Origin: Adiantum capillus-veneris
Lineage: Eukaryota > Streptophyta > Polypodiopsida > Polypodiales > Pteridaceae
Length of the DNA stretch: 64,000 nucleotides
Assembly (NCBI GenBank): GCA_014529385.2
Contig: CM043956.1
Location: forward strand, 61,780,620-61,844,619
Direction of reading: 5' to 3'
In this document: positions 61,305 through 64,000 of the stretch, piece by piece
Numbering within the stretch: the first letter of the stretch is position 1
Layout: each line of letters starts with the position of its first letter
Made by a program: the position numbers and the translations under genes
The notes under the pieces: model-generated
What the model saw: the letters and a program-made list of their open reading frames with translations, nothing else
Database searches by the model: none
What the model was told of the DNA's origin: nothing

Positions 61305-61708
61305 AGTGTGGAAGCTCAGTGAAGGAGGATTGCATCCTAGAAAGATCAATGGACGATGAAACTTACATACCGGAACCCTTTCTAGAGCAATTATTTGAGC
61401 CATTTGGATGGACTCAAATATTGGCAACCTTGGATGTGTGTGTAAATGAGCTAACTCCAACCAAGTTTTGTGATGAAGAAGGCTACGACCTAATTTCATG
61501 TTTTATGTTGAAAGTGCTGAGAAATGCTAATGAGATTTGTGAGAATGAAAATAGAGTGACAAATGGCTATATCATGGAGGATGCTGCACAAACACAAACT
61601 AGGAGAGCAATACAACCATGTGGAGATGTCATCATTGACATACTTGAAGAGTCAACAACATCTACTCCAAAGAAACTAACTTCAAATGATGCGGAGTTGA
61701 AAGTATAG
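61259..61708 (+). CDS. Unrecognised 149-residue frame of copy B
   Basis: It overlaps the end of the protease frame by about 45 bp. Composition is protein-like: acidic, with several Cys and hydrophobic blocks such as FLEQLFEPFGWTQILATLDV. No domain is recognised. In a normal Ty3 element the reverse transcriptase would begin around here, but none of its landmarks are present. Confidence 0.45.
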   Translation: MWLQTKQEVWMCGALKCGSSVKEDCILERSMDDETYIPEPFLEQLFEPFGWTQILATLDVCVNELTPTKFCDEEGYDLISCFMLKVLRNANEICENENRVTNGYIMEDAAQTQTRRAIQPCGDVIIDILEESTTSTPKKLTSNDAELKV

Positions 61709-61720
61709 GAAGAGTCAGAT

Positions 61721-63049
61721 GTGCAAAGCTCCACATCAACAGATGTTCTACAAACTCAAGATAAAAGGAAGAATGAGGAAGAAGCCAAAGATGAAAAATA
61801 TCCCACATTGATCAAATTCAATTTATGTAGACAAACAGGGCTCAAGGTTACATGTTCGTCCGCAATTGATCCTTATGCTACTAAGAATATAATGTCATAT
61901 GGCACTTGGATAATGATGGGAAAGCCGACAATTAAAGAAGTGGAGGAAAGAGTATACACCAGTGCCAAAACACCAATCCCAAGTTTTGGCATAGCCGAGA
62001 CAATACTCAAGTTGAGTCATGGGGAGTTCAAAGACAACTTCAACATAGTTGACTCACATCACATCAAAGAAAGTCTAGTCCTAACAAAGAGTTGGAAGAA
62101 TATCTTCTTCGGGCAACAACAAAAAGCATCAACAACAACAACAAAGACGGTCCAAGAGACATCAACAAAAAAGACACAACCATCTGCAAAAAAAAAAGAT
62201 AAGGCCAAACTAAACATTGAAGAAGATCATCCTCGCAAGTCAGTTTTTCCTTCGACAAGCCCACATCAAAGCTCAAGCAAATCCTCTACGTCAAGAACGA
62301 AAGCTTCAACAATGCAATGGATCACTAAACAAAAGGTTTTGCAACCTAAATCTCCATCGCAGCAAAGTCTCCAAAAGAAGCAAAGAAATGTCAAGCAGGT
62401 GTTGGTATCCAAGGAACACATTAAATTCAAAGATCCAATTTGGATACACTCTCAAGAACAATCTCAACAACAAAAGGCGACAGGGTGGGTGGCCTCAAAT
62501 GATGTTTGGGCCAAAAAGCCCAAGGTAACGGCATGGAACTTCTCACCCTTACAAAGAAACCCCACAAAGAACAAGGCGAGCATTCAACGCAAGACAACCA
62601 ACTCAACTAGGAGAAAGAAGAAGCAAAAGAAAAGAGCTTCAAAGAAGCAAAGAATACAAAAAATATGGGTACCAAAGTCAGAGATTTATCAAGCTACCCA
62701 ACAAGGCCAAATGAAGACAAAGAATAGAATGGTTCCCGTCAAGCTACTTGTAGCACAAGGATTCTATGAAGGTAACACCCAAATATGGTTACCCAAAGTA
62801 GTTGCTCAACATAGAGCCACTAAAACCAACCAAGTAGCAAAGGACCCCACACAAAGACAATCAACAACAACAAAGAGCCAATGGAGACTAAGAACAACAA
62901 GGGAGAAACAACCTCAAAATGGATCCCTCGTCTTCTACTACAAAAGCAAGGCTTTTACAATGGTAATAGCCAAGTATGGATACAAAAGCCTAGTGTCCAC
63001 CATCAAGTCAAGGGAGCAACTCATGAAGCAAGAACAAAGTGGGTCTTAA
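61721..63049 (+). CDS. 442-residue Lys/Gln-rich frame with retropepsin-like N-terminus
   Basis: The first about 130 residues (61,790-62,110) follow the layout of the protease at 60,765: a hydrophobic strand, a turn, a GTW..MGKP segment, a central FGIAETILKLSHG region and FNIVDSHHI followed by a hydrophobic helix. It may be a diverged second retropepsin-like domain. The remaining about 300 residues are very basic and rich in Lys, Gln, Ser and Thr, with scattered Trp motifs (WVPK, IWLPK, QGFYEGNTQ). Such composition suggests RNA or DNA binding, but no family is known to me. It sits where pol would normally be. Function unknown. Confidence 0.5.
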   Translation: MQSSTSTDVLQTQDKRKNEEEAKDEKYPTLIKFNLCRQTGLKVTCSSAIDPYATKNIMSYGTWIMMGKPTIKEVEERVYTSAKTPIPSFGIAETILKLSHGEFKDNFNIVDSHHIKESLVLTKSWKNIFFGQQQKASTTTTKTVQETSTKKTQPSAKKKDKAKLNIEEDHPRKSVFPSTSPHQSSSKSSTSRTKASTMQWITKQKVLQPKSPSQQSLQKKQRNVKQVLVSKEHIKFKDPIWIHSQEQSQQQKATGWVASNDVWAKKPKVTAWNFSPLQRNPTKNKASIQRKTTNSTRRKKKQKKRASKKQRIQKIWVPKSEIYQATQQGQMKTKNRMVPVKLLVAQGFYEGNTQIWLPKVVAQHRATKTNQVAKDPTQRQSTTTKSQWRLRTTREKQPQNGSLVFYYKSKAFTMVIAKYGYKSLVSTIKSREQLMKQEQSGS

Positions 63050-64000
63050 AACCACTGTTGAAAACTCACGCTCCTCACAAAGAAGAAAAAGTGAAGGTAC
63101 AACAATGCGGCCTCCTTACGGAACATCCCATGCAACAAAAGAAGCTAGAGGAGTCAAAGTATGCCAACTTACTTCAAAAGATGGTGGAATCCAAAGACCA
63201 AAGCAATGATAGAGGCCTTAATCTCAAGAACTTATGGCATTAGGTTTCAGGCCATGAATAGGTAAGTTCAAGTCGCCATTAAAAATACATGGCATAAAAG
63301 TCAAGAGTCGGGCAGCTGAGCCACTAAATGAGCAAGGCATTAGTCCCAAATCTTCAAGGAAAATTCTCTGTGGTCTAAGAGTCTTAGCTATTCTAGGTAC
63401 TACTCAAGGTGGAGGAGTTGAGCATATTTATGTTGTGTCGCTCATGCTGGTATAGGTGAGCATAAGAGTCCAAGCCTATGTATTTTAAGTTTGGTAAAGT
63501 GAAGAAGAGAGTCCAAAAGACACTCACGCACTATGCATAGTGCGTAATGAGTGGAGAAGCTTCAACATAAAAAACCCTTCTTGGAAATGTGGAAGCTATT
63601 GAGGTGTCCTTGGATATCACATGTGCTACATTCATTAGGCGAAATATGAATCTTGCATGGGCCTTGTAAGGAATCCTAATTTTTAGGGATTAAGGCTAAT
63701 GTTGTGTGGGGTTTAGGGGGCAAGGGCATTGAAGAAGGTAGTTTTGAGTAGGCTTTTCTAGCCTTTTTTTTAGACAAATGTAGGATGTGGACCTAAAGGG
63801 TTACTTTCTCTCTCTAGCTTTTTTCAAAGTGAAGGAAGCATAGAGATGTGTCCACATCAATAAAAACGTGGGTCACAAAGAGACAAAATTTGACTTTTTT
63901 TTAAAAAAATTTCATTTTTACTTGTTTCTAACTTGAAACTCCCTCCCAACATATATACATATCCAAAAATCATTTTTTGACCCATTTTTTAACCCACAAG
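63050..64000 (+). other. Copy B continuation, non-coding or decayed
   Basis: A further basic frame reads to about 63,243, with a repeat of the QGFY.GN.Q.W motif just before (about 62,930-62,980). After that no coding signal is seen. Neither a polypurine tract nor the start of a 3' LTR can be recognised before the window ends. Confidence 0.5.

Overview
The window reads as nuclear DNA of a land plant with a large, transposon-dominated genome. The evidence is a RALF-type peptide gene remnant, Ty3 chromovirus and Tat/Athila-like LTR elements, Ty1/copia pieces, plant-type LINEs, a DUF659-type hAT, GT-AG introns with T-rich acceptors, and very long (GA)n and (CA)n tracts. A fern or another large-genome lineage fits, but the sequence alone does not settle the lineage. 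No bacterial, organellar or CRISPR features are seen.

Layout. 0-6.5 kb: an LTR-flanked, apparently non-autonomous element whose only long coding region (zinc knuckle plus coiled coils) lies on the minus strand. 6.5-18.4 kb: degraded sequence holding microsatellites, a perfect 146-bp tandem duplication, a dispersed 0.3-kb repeat pair, a RALF-like host gene remnant (10.33-10.72 kb), a minisatellite and minus-strand copia-like LTR debris. 18.4-30.8 kb: an old minus-strand Ty3/gypsy element split by a younger 8.5-kb plus-strand chromovirus (20,115-28,621) with LTRs, primer-binding site and a perfect TTCCC target duplication. 30.8-31.7 kb: a MITE and a head-to-head tRNA-derived SINE-like fold. 31.69-36.26 kb: a DNA transposon with CACAAGGAGC termini that hides a six-exon, all phase-0, uninterrupted minus-strand gene. 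36.3-41.4 kb: a possible promoter, leader exon and intron, a LINE ORF1 with zinc knuckle, pyrimidine-rich simple sequence, and a minus-strand LINE 3' end.

41.6-64 kb: two related copies of one unusual Tat/Athila-like LTR family. Copy A (41.6-46.4 kb) is partial. Copy B (48.57 kb to beyond the window) has a 5' LTR, a tRNA-Asp-type primer-binding site, and an untranslated leader built of ~270-bp units each centred on a GATCGCGATC palindrome. It also carries gag and protease regions and a long Lys/Gln-rich reading frame, but no reverse transcriptase in view. Copy B sits in a copia fragment and is itself split by a 5.95-kb hAT transposon (53,983-59,930) flanked by a perfect 8-bp target duplication. 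The hAT carries a broken transposase and, tail to tail with it, a protein-kinase-like gene with an adjoining unknown domain. This hAT-borne kinase and the palindromic leader arrays are the most novel-looking items in the window.
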